NCBI RefSeq assembly: GCF_002159915.1
Contig: NZ_NFJP01000025.1
Coordinates: 1 to 64,000 of the forward strand
Direction: 5' to 3'
Source: Gordonibacter sp. An230
GTDB taxonomy: Bacteria; Actinomycetota; Coriobacteriia; Coriobacteriales; Eggerthellaceae
Length of the DNA stretch: 64,000 nucleotides
Made by a program: the position numbers and the translations under genes. Under the pieces are notes generated by a model, which searched no databases, was not told where the DNA came from, and worked only from the letters and a program-made list of their open reading frames with translations. Below are positions 63,001-64,000 of this stretch, in pieces. Position 1 is the first letter of the stretch. The number at the start of each line of letters is the position of its first letter.

Positions 63001-64000
63001 GGTCCACGCTGCGGCAGCCTCGGTCGCGCGAGCGGCGCGAGCCGTCGCTTCGCGGTAACGATCTCGCGCCAAAAGCGCCGCGCCGTAGGCACCCATGTTG
63101 CCCGCGATATCGGGACGCACGGCGTTGACGCCGGACAGCTGCTCGAACGCGCGCAGCACGGCGTCATTCAAAAACGTGCCGCCCTGCACGATGACCTTCG
63201 TGCCCACATCGTGAGGGTCGCGGATCTTGATAACCTTGAACAGCGCGTTCTTGATGACGGAAATGGCCAGACCCGCGGCGATGTCGCCCACGGTGGCGCC
63301 TTCCTTCTGCGCCTGCTTCACGCGGCTGTTCATGAACACGGTGCAGCGGCTGCCCAAGTCGACCGGCGCTTTGGCACGGATGGCGGTCTGGGCGAACTCG
63401 GAAACGTCGAGGTTCAGGCCGCTCGCGAAGCTCTCGATGAAGCTGCCGCAGCCAGAAGAGCACGCCTCGTTGAGCATGATGTGGTCGATGACGCCATCCT
63501 TCACGCGCAGGCACTTCATGTCCTGGCCGCCGATGTCGAGGATGAACTCCACGCCGGGCAGCATCTCCTGCGCGCCGCGCAGGTGGGCGACCGTCTCGAT
63601 CTCGCCAGAATCCACGCGCAGCGCCTCGAGCAGCAGATGCTCGCCGTAACCTGTCACCGTAGCGTGGCCGATGGTCACGAGCGGCTCGCCCGTGTCGGCA
63701 TCCACCGGCATGTCGTTGTACAGGTTGGACAGCGCGGCGCGGGCGCAGCCCAGAACGTCGCCCTTGTTGCTGGCATAGTGGCTCCACAGAAGCGCGCCGT
63801 CCTCGCCGATGAGCGCGGCCTTGAACGTGGTGGAGCCGGCGTCTATGCCCAGGTAGGCCGTGCCCTCGTAGTCCATGAGGCTGCTGCGGCGCACGCGCTC
63901 GCCGTCATGGCGGCGCTTGAACTCGTCGTAGGACTCCTCGCTTGCAAACAGTGGATCAAGGCGCACCACCTCCGTCCCTTGGACGTCCCCAAGGCCTCTG
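60007..64000 (-). CDS. Acyl-CoA dehydratase activase with DUF2229 domains, 5' end outside window
   Basis: At least 1330 residues; the frame is still open at base 64000, so the start is probably beyond it. An activase domain begins [20 protein letters not shown] at about residue 40, with the cluster-binding [15 protein letters not shown] and a C-terminal [10 protein letters not shown]-like segment. After it come [16 protein letters not shown], the DUF2229 region ([20 protein letters not shown] and [20 protein letters not shown]) and a second dehydratase-like half ([37 protein letters not shown]). Such giants usually carry two activase domains in tandem, and the one seen here matches the second. 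They supply electrons to radical dehydratases of the HgdB type or act independently. Confidence 0.85.
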   Translation of the reverse strand, partial: RGLGDVQGTEVVRLDPLFASEESYDEFKRRHDGERVRRSSLMDYEGTAYLGIDAGSTTFKAALIGEDGALLWSHYASNKGDVLGCARAALSNLYNDMPVDADTGEPLVTIGHATVTGYGEHLLLEALRVDSGEIETVAHLRGAQEMLPGVEFILDIGGQDMKCLRVKDGVIDHIMLNEACSSGCGSFIESFASGLNLDVSEFAQTAIRAKAPVDLGSRCTVFMNSRVKQAQKEGATVGDIAAGLAISVIKNALFKVIKIRDPHDVGTKVIVQGGTFLNDAVLRAFEQLSGVNAVRPDIAGNMGAYGAALLARDRYREATARAARATEAAAAWTTDELDAAAPSAAPVRSTLLTLEQIEALSPTHKTVRCKACSNHCLLTVNDFGIDEATGKRRRFITGNRCEKGAGVVDEHAKDVPNLYEYKSHRLFDCYEPLSPEAATRGNVGIPRALNMYENYPFWFTFFTKLGFRVVLSDPSTKKTYEAGIESMPSESVCYPAKLSHGHIMNLLDKHPDFIWFPCSKWERQEDEGAGNHFNCPIVASYAEALRLNIDELRGSSTQFLNPWLPYDRKENLKERLFVELVEAHPELMGEGVPAPTRAEVDAAVEAAWAEDEAFKRDIRAKGAETLAWMERTGTHGIVLAGRPYHNDPEINHAIPELLTSFGLAVLTEDSVAHLGTLERPIRLVDQWMYHTRLYAAAKVATERRDLDLIQLNSFGCGLDALTTDQVQEILESAGKVYTVLKIDEVSNLGAARIRVRSLLAALKDQADEEADGASAPRGCPAMSIDVDALVADANARIDAKTGVVEGRIAAELAAASADASGAGGAASTAKATALSGGAVAHADGDVASGSLAADGTPATFAEKAEPAVRERFRQREGADTEFPRAVFTKEMKEAGYTILCPQMAPIHFDLLVEIFHRFGYNLELLPSVDHGAVDAGLKYVNNDICYPSILVTGQIMEAVMSGRYDTDKLAVIITQTGGGCRATNYISLIRKALASVGLSHVPVIALSFKDLGEDNPGFKITPKMLLQAVYALAYGDLLMMCLYRTRPYEVESGSANALFDHWMGVCKEQLRRGMGRREFKRTVRAIVEDFDTLPLVGEGAKPRVGVVGEILVKFHPTANNQIVEVIEREGCEAVVPGLIEFFLFGIAGGIFQRQLGKTKKSEVGSRIALAVIDRFRAPVTRALRESSRFEPPANIYELAEYASEILSLCNSMGEGWLLTAEMVELIKTGAPNVVCTQPFACLPNHVVGKAVIKELRRRYPESNIVAVDYDPGASEVNQLNRIKLMISVAKANLADKEAEAKQARDRFVGAARPQATQEDAGELEIETEKA

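Overview
The window is GC-rich, densely coded bacterial DNA. Its gene content fits a gut anaerobe of the class Coriobacteriia, family Eggerthellaceae (Eggerthella, Gordonibacter or a relative). The evidence is two Tat-exported flavin oxidoreductases each paired with a membrane-bound LuxR-type regulator, a DMSO-reductase-type molybdoenzyme with its TorD chaperone, a large 2-hydroxyacyl-CoA dehydratase activase, and cell-wall proteins with LAxTGD sorting motifs. Genus is an inference. The order Veg, KsgA, TatD, MetRS plus a perfect parS site at 28962-28977 suggests a chromosomal stretch close to the replication origin.

Layout. (1) 1-9608: a metal-acquisition-like locus. It holds a DtxR-type repressor (cut by the window), a YbtPQ/IrtAB-like ABC pair, a TetR regulator, and an Opp/Nik-type importer (lipoprotein, two permeases, fused double ATPase). 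Near-identical GTTATAC-N3-GTATAAC dyads in front of both transport operons suggest TetR co-control. (2) 9721-13168: a recombination module (small conserved ORF, terminator, sigma-like protein, PemK/MazF-like protein, large serine recombinase) abutting a tRNA-Ala gene; region 1 may be its cargo. (3) 13333-15838: a tRNA fragment, an AT-richer XRE/DUF2975 pair, and a compact RiPP-like cassette of a radical SAM/SPASM enzyme directly followed by a 28-residue peptide gene. A LysR gene is divergent with a dyad between. (4) 16955-22031: a small protein, ApbE, a flavin oxidoreductase and a LuxR membrane regulator. (5) 22530-27777: Veg, a small basic Cys-rich protein, then KsgA, flavodoxin and TatD joined by TGATG overlaps, then MetRS. 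(6) 28351-31479: an XRE/membrane pair next to parS, and two alpha/beta hydrolases, one secreted. (7) 31692-40064: a YedZ-like haem membrane protein, TorD, and the Fe-S, Mo and anchor subunits on the minus strand; a divergent NrfD-like protein, a YtrA-type GntR and a slipin on the plus strand. (8) 40242-49871: MFS exporter, YgjP-type metalloprotease, RsmI, PsiE, a 41-residue LAGTGD protein, an aldehyde dehydrogenase and a small conserved protein, with several long gene-free gaps. (9) 49989-64000: a giant cell-wall subtilase, a decayed DUF4143 ATPase, a second flavin oxidoreductase/LuxR pair, and the activase running off the right edge.

A repeat family not explained by any gene occurs three times (28019-28172, 42225-42380, 56041-56213). 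Each copy is about 155-175 bp with terminal inverted arms of about 33 bp that are perfect in the middle copy. They look like small non-autonomous elements or structured RNAs.

The most interesting items are the two-gene RiPP cassette, the shared operator linking the two transport operons, the inverted-repeat family, the parS site with adjacent tandem dyads, and the orphan sorting-signal protein. No CRISPR array and no rRNA were seen.
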